From NCBI RefSeq assembly GCF_002531575.1, contig NZ_NWTI01000021.1, forward strand, positions 1 through 64,000: a DNA stretch of 64,000 nt, read 5' to 3'. Each line of letters opens with the position of its first letter. Position 1 is the first letter of the stretch. Positions 1 through 6,528 of this stretch are shown in pieces. The notes under the pieces were generated by a model that worked only from the letters and a program-made list of their open reading frames with translations, had not been told where the DNA came from and did not search any database. The translations under genes and the position numbers were made by a program. Source of the DNA: Bradyrhizobium sp. Y36 (lineage in GTDB: Bacteria > Pseudomonadota > Alphaproteobacteria > Rhizobiales > Xanthobacteraceae).

Positions 1-63
1 AACTTCCTCGCAGCCGTTCTGCTCGCCGCCACCCGTCTATGGGCTAGGTTTGAGTCCACTACC

Positions 64-170
64 TAGAGCATTTACGGTTCTGATTGAATCAGAACCGTAG
101 CTCTAGATTCTTGTTTTGACGCGTTTTCTTCACGCGAACCGGTGTCCACTTCGCTCGAAAACGCTCTAGG
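64..170. repeat. Dispersed intergenic repeat with perfect hairpin
   Basis: The left part is a 13-bp perfect inverted repeat (73-85 and 87-99) around one central base. The rest (about 100-170) has the wording I associate with a frequent Bradyrhizobium intergenic repeat: an AAAACGCG-type block, a GAACCGGTGTCCACTTCG core, and short CTAGAGC/GCTCTAG ends. It sits just beyond the 3' end of the acyltransferase gene, so it could act as a bidirectional terminator. The repeat status is recalled and not checked against a genome. Confidence 0.55.
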
Positions 171-1404
171 ACGCCGCGGCGGTCAGCTTGACAGGGACGG
201 GCCGCGGAAGGCGCAGCCCGCGGGCCAGCACTGAGCGGCGCGGTGCCGGCAGCCTCTTCGGCAGCTTGCCGAAATGCGCGAGCGCTCGCGTCAGCGCGGA
301 CCTGACGGCCGGCTCGATCCTGGCGCAGATGAACCAGCAGACCAGCACCAGCAGGACCAGCGCGATCCAGAGGGCCGAGGTGGCATCGAACCCGGCCTCG
401 ACCAGCGCACGAATGATTGCCGCGCCAATGACGTTGTGGGTGAGATAGAGTGGATAGGTGATGAGCCCCAGGATTCTCAGATAAGCGGGCGCTTCGGGAG
501 AGGCGGTCCCCGCAGCGTGCCTGTTTCGCCTCGCGGCGAGGGCGATCAGCAGCACCGCGGCCGCCCAGACCATGATCGGCACGAAAGCCGATTGATCCGC
601 GATGGCGGGGATCGAGGTCAGGAAGAACGACGCGAAGAAGTAGATCTCCGCCGCGCCCGAGATGCCGGCGACGGCCAAGGCGATCTTCTCGCGCGCCGTC
701 AACTCCCTGTTCGCGGAGATGAACAGCCAGATCCCCAGCGCGAAGAAGCAGCCATGGCTGAGCAGGAAGGCCGCGCACGGCACCCGGAACATCAGGACGA
801 CGAGATAGGGCAGGTCGGACGACGTCGTGCACGACAGCACCAGCAGGGCGATCGCGTTGAAGATGGTGCTGTAGATGGTGAGGCCAAACGCCAGCTGCCG
901 CAGGGTGATCCTCCGCGTCAGCATCGCGCAAAACACGAGGCCATAAAACGCCGTCTCGGCGGCCAGCGTCCAGTAGACCTCGTCAAGCCACTGACCCGTG
1001 ACGCCCTTGGGCACCATCAGCATGGCGTGAATGTAAGGCAAGATGAGCTCGGAGGCCGGGCCGCTGCCGAACAGCAGCAGGACGAGCAAGGTCGCGGTGG
1101 CGCAGACCCAGACCGCCGGATAGAGCCTGAGCGCGCGGCCGAGGAGAAACGCGCCCGGCGAAGAAGTGCTCGCCGAATTGGCGATGACGAAACCGGAGAT
1201 GACGAAGAAGATCTCGACCCCGACCCAGCCGAACCAGGTGAAGGGCGCGGCGGAGGGGTAGAGAACATCGGCGGCGACGGTGCGCTCGAAGCCCGGGACG
1301 CCGATCGAGGTCCAGGCCCAGGACCAGAACATTTGATGAAAGATCGCAACGCCAAGCGCGGCGGCGAAGCGCAACGGATCCAGCAACGGCAAATGGCTCT
1401 TCAC
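166..1404 (-). CDS. Membrane acyltransferase, OafA/YrhL-like (acyltransferase 3 family)
   Basis: A 412-residue integral membrane protein with about ten hydrophobic segments. The N-terminus carries the family signature LDPLRFAAALGVAIFHQ (residues 9-24) with the Arg and His expected of acyltransferase-3 proteins. This is followed by a GVEIFFVISGFVIA segment, which is also typical. Such enzymes move acyl groups (acetyl, succinyl and similar) from the cytoplasmic side onto extracytoplasmic sugars or lipids. The substrate cannot be told from sequence, and no polysaccharide genes lie next to it. The start is a GTG with a weak ribosome binding site. The C-terminal 40 residues are Arg/Pro/Leu-rich and poorly conserved in character. 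Family assignment is firm; the role is unknown. Confidence 0.85.
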   Translation of the reverse strand: MKSHLPLLDPLRFAAALGVAIFHQMFWSWAWTSIGVPGFERTVAADVLYPSAAPFTWFGWVGVEIFFVISGFVIANSASTSSPGAFLLGRALRLYPAVWVCATATLLVLLLFGSGPASELILPYIHAMLMVPKGVTGQWLDEVYWTLAAETAFYGLVFCAMLTRRITLRQLAFGLTIYSTIFNAIALLVLSCTTSSDLPYLVVLMFRVPCAAFLLSHGCFFALGIWLFISANRELTAREKIALAVAGISGAAEIYFFASFFLTSIPAIADQSAFVPIMVWAAAVLLIALAARRNRHAAGTASPEAPAYLRILGLITYPLYLTHNVIGAAIIRALVEAGFDATSALWIALVLLVLVCWFICARIEPAVRSALTRALAHFGKLPKRLPAPRRSVLARGLRLPRPVPVKLTAAAS

Positions 1405-1733
1405 GGCAATGGACCAGATTCATGCAACGATCCCGCTGGAGATAGCGAAGCCGTTCACGGCGCTCTGCGATGTCGGTCACACTCGCGTTGCTGAAGCCGA
1501 AGTGCGCCGGTCCCAGCGTGGGTTAGCCGTAGCGCAATGAGCGCGGCCCCGGCAGGTCTCGGCGGAGAGCGTGCATCGCAAACGCGGGCGCGGTCAGCGA
1601 GATGGGGCCAGCCAGCCCACGATTGTCGGCGAATTGATTCGATATTCGTGCCTCATGCGCGCATCCTGCCGTCTCGTGCATTTTCGACATGCTCCGACAA
1701 GCGGCTCTTCATTGAATGGCGCAGGGGTGATCC
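1405..1733. other. Intergenic region upstream of two divergent genes
   Basis: This 329-bp stretch separates the divergent acyltransferase and P460-like genes and must hold both promoters. Around 1516-1545 there is a GGGTTAGCCGTAGCGCAAT-like string. It resembles one half of the palindromic element seen complete at 56404-56490, so it may be a decayed half copy. I see no convincing coding frame. Confidence 0.4.
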
Positions 1734-2294
1734 ATGAAGAAAATCCGGATGATGGCTGTTGCGTTCGCTGTGATCGTTCTCACCGTCCTGGGCGGTCTGG
1801 CCGTCGCGCAGCAGGACAGATACGCGCTGAAGGTGCCCGGCGGGCTCGCATTCTCGGAGTTCAGGGGTTACGAAGGCTGGCAGGTGGTCGCCACCAGCCA
1901 GAGCCCGGCGTTGAAGCTCGTCGCTGTGATCCTCGCCAATCCCGAAATGATTGAGGCTTACAAGGCGGGCATTCCCGACAACGGCAAGCCGTTCCCCGAC
2001 GGGGCCAAGATGGCAAAGATCCATTGGACGCCGAAGATGAACCCGCACTTCACCGATACGACGGTGCCGGGCACACTCCACGACGTCGACTTCATGGTGA
2101 AGGACAGCAAGAGGTTCGCAGACAGCGGCGGATGGGGATGGGCCGTGTTCAAGTACGACGCCGCGTCCGACACATTCGCGCCGGGGACCGAGGCGGACAA
2201 GCCGCCGCAGGCGCATGACGCGAAATGCGGGTTCTCATGTCACACGGTGGTGAAGGCGAAGGACTACGTCTTCACCGAATATGGGAAGCGATGA
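1734..2294 (+). CDS. Cytochrome P460 family haem protein, exported
   Basis: The 186-residue protein begins with a signal peptide (about residues 1-25, cleavage near LAVA-QQ), so it should act in the periplasm. The rest matches the cytochrome P460 family: an EFRGYEGWQVVATS-like opening, a long beta-rich body and a C-terminal haem-binding site. That site reads CGFSCH (C165, C169, H170), with three residues between the cysteines where classical c-type haem sites have two. P460 proteins of ammonia oxidisers oxidise hydroxylamine; related proteins in other bacteria have unknown or nitric-oxide-related roles. A good ribosome binding site (AGGGGTGATCC) precedes the ATG. No partner cytochrome gene is adjacent. 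Confidence 0.8.
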   Translation: MKKIRMMAVAFAVIVLTVLGGLAVAQQDRYALKVPGGLAFSEFRGYEGWQVVATSQSPALKLVAVILANPEMIEAYKAGIPDNGKPFPDGAKMAKIHWTPKMNPHFTDTTVPGTLHDVDFMVKDSKRFADSGGWGWAVFKYDAASDTFAPGTEADKPPQAHDAKCGFSCHTVVKAKDYVFTEYGKR

Positions 2295-2353
2295 CGCCAA
2301 GCGACGTGTTGCTGCGCGCGCCGATGATACGACCACCCATAATTTCTCGTGTG

Positions 2354-2425
2354 CGGGGCGTAGCGCCACGGCGTGTCGAGACGCGCGTGAACGCGCTTGT
2401 GGCGCTACACCGCGTCCGCGACACG
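2354..2425. repeat. Palindromic repeat, copy 1 of 2
   Basis: A perfect 10-bp inverted repeat (2360-2369 GTAGCGCCAC, 2399-2408 GTGGCGCTAC) extends outward with GCGG/CCGC ends. The inner part reads GTGTCGAGACGCGCGTGAAC. A second, diverged copy lies at about 3260-3335. This copy lies between two convergent genes, so it may serve as a shared transcription terminator. Confidence 0.6.
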
Positions 2426-2456
2426 ACGGGACTTGAGCTCAACCCAGCAGAAGGAA

Positions 2457-3011
2457 TTAACGCGGACGTCCCGACCGCTTGAGATCGGCGACCTTGAACC
2501 GGTTGCCGGCAGCCAGGCTGCTGCAGAACCAGTGGGCGCGGTTTCGATTCTCGCCCAGAAACACCTTCGTCTCGACGCAATTGTCGTAGGACGCATGGGT
2601 GATGGTGTCCCGGCACGTCGGCGAGAAGGGTCCGTAGTTCAGACCGCCACCCGACTCGCTGCATCCAATCCACGGCTCGTTGCCGTGCCGGAAGCTCGAC
2701 GCACAGCCGCCGTTGCAGCTGCTGGCGACCTTCTCCAGGCTGGCAAGCCGCGCCATGGGCGAGCCCGGCGCATAGGACGGCGTGCGCGCGGTTACCGTTC
2801 GATTGGTTGGCGCGGTCCGGCGCGGCGCCGTTGTGTTTGCGCCACGCTCCGACACCTGCGGTTTTGTCACCTGCTTGGGCGCATCGACCGTGACAGGCGG
2901 AATCGTGGAGGCTGCACCAGTCGGGATCTGCGACGCGGCCGGGGCGCACAGCAAGACAATCGACAGGGCAGCGACGGTTGAAGGCACGACAAGGCTTGAT
3001 GACAATCTCAT
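2457..3011 (-). CDS. Secreted cysteine-rich protein of unknown function (paralogue of 41887-42153)
   Basis: The start chosen is the ATG at 3011, which has GGAAGG eight bases upstream; longer in-frame starts lack a site. That gives 184 residues with a signal peptide (hydrophobic stretch, cleavage near APAAS-Q), then a Pro/Thr-rich linker and a cysteine-rich C-terminal half. The last part contains PWIGCS followed by C-x11-C-x17-C and CSSL. The same framework, with identical last two spacings, occurs in the small secreted protein at 41887-42153. I do not recognise a named family. An envelope or extracellular location with disulfides is inferred. Confidence 0.65.
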   Translation of the reverse strand: MRLSSSLVVPSTVAALSIVLLCAPAASQIPTGAASTIPPVTVDAPKQVTKPQVSERGANTTAPRRTAPTNRTVTARTPSYAPGSPMARLASLEKVASSCNGGCASSFRHGNEPWIGCSESGGGLNYGPFSPTCRDTITHASYDNCVETKVFLGENRNRAHWFCSSLAAGNRFKVADLKRSGRPR

Positions 3012-3259
3012 GACCATGTCCTTCCAATGCCGGACGGCAATTCCGCACCGGTCATTGCACGGTAACATACAATCCCGAACGGGCAACTGAAGGTTGAGGA
3101 GGCGTGTGCCCAATGATTGGCCACGTCATGACGGTCAAGAGAAAGCAGAGTGCGTCACTGTCAGTCTCGCGCGCGGCGCGGCGCAGCGGCACTTTGACGA
3201 TGTGCTCGAGAGCCGGCCCATGTCTCGGTAGGGTGCCGTGTTGCGTTTTGCATTCCGGC

Positions 3260-3335
3260 TCTGCGGCGCATCGCCATTGCGTGTCGAAGACGCGCATGAA
3301 CGCGCTCATGGCGCTGCACCGCGTCCCGGATACGT
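3260..3335. repeat. Palindromic repeat, copy 2 of 2
   Basis: The arms are 3263-3277 and 3308-3322, pairing at 13 of 15 positions. The inner sequence GTGTCGAAGACGCGCATGAAC closely matches copy 1 at 2354-2425. Some arm differences between the copies (GTGGCGCTAC against ATGGCGCTGC) are matched on the other arm, which suggests the fold is maintained. Confidence 0.6.
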
Positions 3336-3339
3336 GGGA

Positions 3340-3371
3340 GGCAAAACAAAACGGGGCCCGAAAGGGCCCCG
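3340..3371 (-). terminator. Rho-independent terminator of rpmG
   Basis: An 8-bp GC stem (3352-3359 with 3364-3371) around a four-base loop is followed on the minus strand by TTTTGTTTTG. It lies 27 bases past the rpmG stop codon. Confidence 0.85.
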
Positions 3372-3397
3372 TAAAAACTCAGTCGCTTGTCCGCGTC

Positions 3398-3565
3398 TTA
3401 CTTGATCTTGGCTTCGCGGAATTCGACGTGCTTGCGCGCCACGGGATCGTACTTCTTCTTGACCAGCTTGTCGGTCATGGTGCGCGAATTCTTCTTGGCG
3501 ACGTAGTAGAAGCCGGTGTCGGCCGAGGACACGAGCTTGACCTTGATGGTGACCGCTTTGGCCAT
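3398..3565 (-). CDS. rpmG: 50S ribosomal protein L33
   Basis: A 55-residue basic protein beginning MAKAVTIKVKLVSSADTGF and ending REAKIK. It matches bacterial L33 along its whole length. The form seen here lacks the CxxC zinc motifs, as in other proteobacterial zinc-independent L33. It is part of the large ribosomal subunit near the E site. The gene appears to be a single unit with its own strong terminator downstream, and a 120-bp gap separates it from the next gene upstream. Confidence 0.95.
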   Translation of the reverse strand: MAKAVTIKVKLVSSADTGFYYVAKKNSRTMTDKLVKKKYDPVARKHVEFREAKIK

Positions 3566-3689
3566 GTTCAGAACCTCAGGAATGAAGGGAATCTGGAGCC
3601 GGCCAAACGGCCCGCGTTGGCCGGCAACCTAGCCAGAAACGGCTGGAAGTCAAGGATTTCGGCCCGGAAAACCACCCAAATCGGGCCAA

Positions 3690-5015
3690 TTAGGCCTCGA
3701 AGAAGCGGTTTTTGGGCCGCGGCAGGCCCAGATTCTCCCTCAAAGTGGGCCCTTCATACTCTTTGCGGAAAATCCCGCGCCGCTGCAGTTCCGGGACGAC
3801 CTTGTCGACGAAATCGTCGAGGCCGGCGGGCAGGAACGGGAACATGATGTTGAAGCCGTCGGAGCCGCGCCCGACCAGCCATTCCTCCATCTGGTCGGCA
3901 ATGGTCTTCGCCGTGCCGACGAAGGAGAGCCCGCCATAGCCGCCGACGCGCTGGGCGAGCTGGCGCACGGTGAGCTTGTCGCGGGCGGCGAGATCGACCA
4001 TGCGCTGGCGGCCGCTCTTGCTGGCATTGGTCTCGGGAATGTCGGGGAGGGGGCCATCGGGATCGAAGCCGGAGGCATCGGTGCCGAGGATGACCGAGAG
4101 CGAGGCGATGGCACTGTCGTAGTGCACGCGGCTGTCGAGCAACGCGCGCTTCTCCTTGGCCTCATCGACGCTGTCGCCGACCACGACGAAGGCGCCGGGC
4201 AGGATCTTGAGGTGCGCGGGATCGCGTCCAACCTTCTCCATGCGGCCCTTGATGTCGGCATAGAGCTTTTGCCCGTCGGCAAGACTGCCGCCGCCGGTGA
4301 ACACGGCTTCGGCCGTCTCGGCGGCAAGCTGCTTGCCGTCTTCCGAGGCGCCGGCCTGCACGATGACCGGCCAGCCCTGCACGGGCCGGGCGATGTTGAG
4401 GGGGCCGCGGACCTTCAGATATTTGCCGTTGTGGTCGAGCGTGTGCATCTTGGCGGGATCGACAAACAGGCCGCTCTCGACATCGCGCACGAAGGCGTCG
4501 TCAGCGAAGGAATCCCACAGGCCGGTGACGACGTCGTAGAACTCGCGTGCGCGCTTGTAGCGCTCGGCATGCTCCATGTGGTCGTCGAGGCCGAAATTCA
4601 GTGCCGCGTCCGGGTTCGATGTAGTGACGATATTCCAGCCGGCACGGCCGCCGCTGAGATGATCGAGCGAGGCGAAGCGGCGCGCGACGTGATAGGGCTC
4701 GTCGAACGTGGTCGAGCCGGTCGCGATCAGGCCGATGCGCTCGGTGACCGCCGAGAGCGCCGACAGCAGCGTAAACGGCTCGAACGACGTCACCGTGTGG
4801 CTGCGCTTCAGGGCGTTGATCGGCATGTTCAGCACGGCGAGGTGATCGGCCATGAAGAAGGCGTCGAACTTGCCGGCCTCGAGCTTTTGGATCAGCTGCT
4901 TGATGTGACCGAAATTGAAATTGGCGTCGGGCCAGGCCCCGGGATAGCGCCAGGCGCCGGTATGGATGCTGATCGGGCGCATGAACGCGCCGAGCTTGAG
5001 TTGCCGTTGTGCCAT
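3690..5015 (-). CDS. FMN-dependent monooxygenase, NtaA/SnaA/DszA type (luciferase-like)
   Basis: The ATG at 5015 starts MAQRQLKLGAFMRP, which is where conservation in this family begins; an upstream GTG at 5051 would add 12 residues. The 441-residue product has typical stretches: TGAWRYPGAWPDANFNFGH, FDAFFMADHLA, RFASLDHLSGGRAGWNIVT and GWPVIVQAGASEDGK. Members are reduced-flavin monooxygenases that act on chelators such as nitrilotriacetate, on sulfur heterocycles or on alkanesulfonates, using FMNH2 from a separate reductase. No such reductase or transporter lies beside it, so the substrate is open. It stands alone on the minus strand. Confidence 0.85.
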   Translation of the reverse strand: MAQRQLKLGAFMRPISIHTGAWRYPGAWPDANFNFGHIKQLIQKLEAGKFDAFFMADHLAVLNMPINALKRSHTVTSFEPFTLLSALSAVTERIGLIATGSTTFDEPYHVARRFASLDHLSGGRAGWNIVTTSNPDAALNFGLDDHMEHAERYKRAREFYDVVTGLWDSFADDAFVRDVESGLFVDPAKMHTLDHNGKYLKVRGPLNIARPVQGWPVIVQAGASEDGKQLAAETAEAVFTGGGSLADGQKLYADIKGRMEKVGRDPAHLKILPGAFVVVGDSVDEAKEKRALLDSRVHYDSAIASLSVILGTDASGFDPDGPLPDIPETNASKSGRQRMVDLAARDKLTVRQLAQRVGGYGGLSFVGTAKTIADQMEEWLVGRGSDGFNIMFPFLPAGLDDFVDKVVPELQRRGIFRKEYEGPTLRENLGLPRPKNRFFEA

Positions 5016-5314
5016 CGCCCCGTATCCGTTCTGGGTGTCGTTCGCAAACACATAGGCACGCCTGGGAGCTGCGCCATTGGGGGAGGCGGGAACATTTTTC
5101 CGTTTTTTGAGGCTCCCTCAGCACGTTTCCGTCATTCCGGGGCTCGCCGCTCCGCGGCGCCATCGACGAGGACGAGGGGACGGTGTTTCACGTCAGTCTT
5201 TGCGGCCATGGAGACACCGAGGCGCTTGCGCAGTCCAGCTTCTCCAGCCGCGACAACGCCAACAGTTCTGCGCAGGAGCTCGGCCGCGTCCTCAAGCTGC
5301 CGGCAAGATGCTGA

Positions 5315-6064
5315 TTAGCTCAAGACATCCTTCTGCATCTTGCCGCCGTAGAAATGGAAGAACGGCACCGGCGCGTCGTGGCGGAGCGGGCCGGTGGCAA
5401 GGCGTGTATCGAGCTCGTTGAGCACGTTGCGCGTCATCGGATGCAGATCGGCCAGCGGCTTTGAGCCGAGCTCGACCCAGATCAGCTCGACCAGCTCGGC
5501 ATCGGCATGGATCACACCATCGACGCGATGGGTGATCGCGGAGGCATCCGCGGTGAAGAAGCGCGTGTCGAACCGCTTGACGCGGCCGGGCGGGGTGATC
5601 GCACGGGCGATCAGGAACAGGCTTGAGGGATCGGGCAGCAGGCCTGCATCCGCGAACGGCTTCCAGGGACCCTCAAGCTTCGCCTTGCCCTCGATCTTGC
5701 GGCCGAGACAGAGGCCGGTTTCCTCGCAGGCTTCCCGGATCGCGGCAATGGCCAGCGACTTCGCGCGTGACGCAGGCGTCTTCGGACTTCCCTTGGCGAG
5801 ATTGGCCTCCAGCTCGGCGGTGATGGGCGCAGCACAGGGCACGCGATAGTCGGCCTTGTCGACACGTCCGCCCGGGAAGACGAACTTGCCGGGCATGAAC
5901 ACCACCTTGTCGTGGCGCTTGCCGACCAGCACTTTCGGAACGGCACTGCTGCGATCGACCAGAATCAGGGTCGCCGCATCCCTCGGGCGGAAGTAGGGAT
6001 GATGATCGGCTTCCTTCTCCTCGTGAACCCGGGCCTTCTCCACTGCCTGCGCCGTATCCGTCAT
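5315..6064 (-). CDS. Nudix hydrolase with interrupted Nudix box
   Basis: The start is the ATG at 6064 behind GGTGAGGAT. The 249-residue protein has PGGRVDKAD (start of the Nudix box) and AAIREACEETGL (catalytic helix). The two are separated by an insertion of about 35 residues, whereas the classic GX5EX7REUXEEXGU box is continuous. Such split boxes are known in NUDT19-like and CoA-pyrophosphatase-like groups, so a large nucleotide or CoA ester is a reasonable substrate guess. It lies 30 bp after the DUF983 gene on the same strand and is likely co-transcribed with topA-rnr-DUF983. Confidence 0.8.
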   Translation of the reverse strand: MTDTAQAVEKARVHEEKEADHHPYFRPRDAATLILVDRSSAVPKVLVGKRHDKVVFMPGKFVFPGGRVDKADYRVPCAAPITAELEANLAKGSPKTPASRAKSLAIAAIREACEETGLCLGRKIEGKAKLEGPWKPFADAGLLPDPSSLFLIARAITPPGRVKRFDTRFFTADASAITHRVDGVIHADAELVELIWVELGSKPLADLHPMTRNVLNELDTRLATGPLRHDAPVPFFHFYGGKMQKDVLS

Positions 6065-6094
6065 ATCCTCACCCAAACCGCTTTTGCTTCTTGC

Positions 6095-6526
6095 TTACAC
6101 AGGCGGAATACCATCCGGAGGGCTCTCGTCAAACCCGTGCATGCGCAGAGCCCATTGCAAGCCGACCACAGCTCCCTTCACCGGCTGCAGCAGCGCGAGC
6201 GAGGCGACGAAGGTGAAGGGCAGGTAGGCCGCAAAGCTGAGCCAGACCGGCGTCGAGTAATTGGTCTCGATCCAGAGGATCGCCGGCACCACGATATGGC
6301 CGACGATGACGATGACGAGATAGGCGGGAAGGTCATCGGCGCGGTGCGGCGTGAAATCGAGCCCGCATTTGGCGCAATTGTCTGATGTCTTCAGGAAGGC
6401 GCGGAACAGCTTTCCCTCGCCGCAACGCGGGCAGCGGCCGCGAAAGCCGCGCCTCATGGCGGCAAAGACGTCGCGCTTCTCGACGAGGCCGTCCTCGCGC
6501 GTCCAGATTTTTGGAGCCGTGCTCAT
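6095..6526 (-). CDS. DUF983 family small membrane protein
   Basis: About 143 residues. The N-terminal half holds two CxxC pairs (CPRCGEGKLF and CAKCGLDF) likely to bind zinc. Two transmembrane helices follow (AYLVIVIVGHIVVPAILW and LSFAAYLPFTFVASLALL). This is the DUF983 architecture, common in alphaproteobacteria and often placed after rnr. Its function is not known. The coding start overlaps the rnr stop region: ATGs at 6535 and 6526 are both possible, and the second is preferred from protein pattern. Confidence 0.8.
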   Translation of the reverse strand: MSTAPKIWTREDGLVEKRDVFAAMRRGFRGRCPRCGEGKLFRAFLKTSDNCAKCGLDFTPHRADDLPAYLVIVIVGHIVVPAILWIETNYSTPVWLSFAAYLPFTFVASLALLQPVKGAVVGLQWALRMHGFDESPPDGIPPV

Positions 6527-6528
6527 CG

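Larger units (their letters stand above)
3012..3397. other. Intergenic region with second palindromic repeat
   Basis: This 386-bp stretch holds the second copy of the palindromic repeat (about 3260-3335) and the rpmG terminator (3340-3371). A GTG near 3104 has GAGGAGG upstream, but the frame that follows runs antisense through rpmG and has no coding character. Confidence 0.5.

Noticed and set aside
3104..3847. Plus-strand frame with a good GAGGAGG site at its start
   Set aside because: It runs antisense through rpmG and into the monooxygenase gene and contains the palindromic repeat.
5054..5314. Possible coding remnant with a GHGDTEALAQSSFSSRDN-like stretch
   Set aside because: It lacks a start and ribosome binding site and matches no family I recognise; too short to call a pseudogene.
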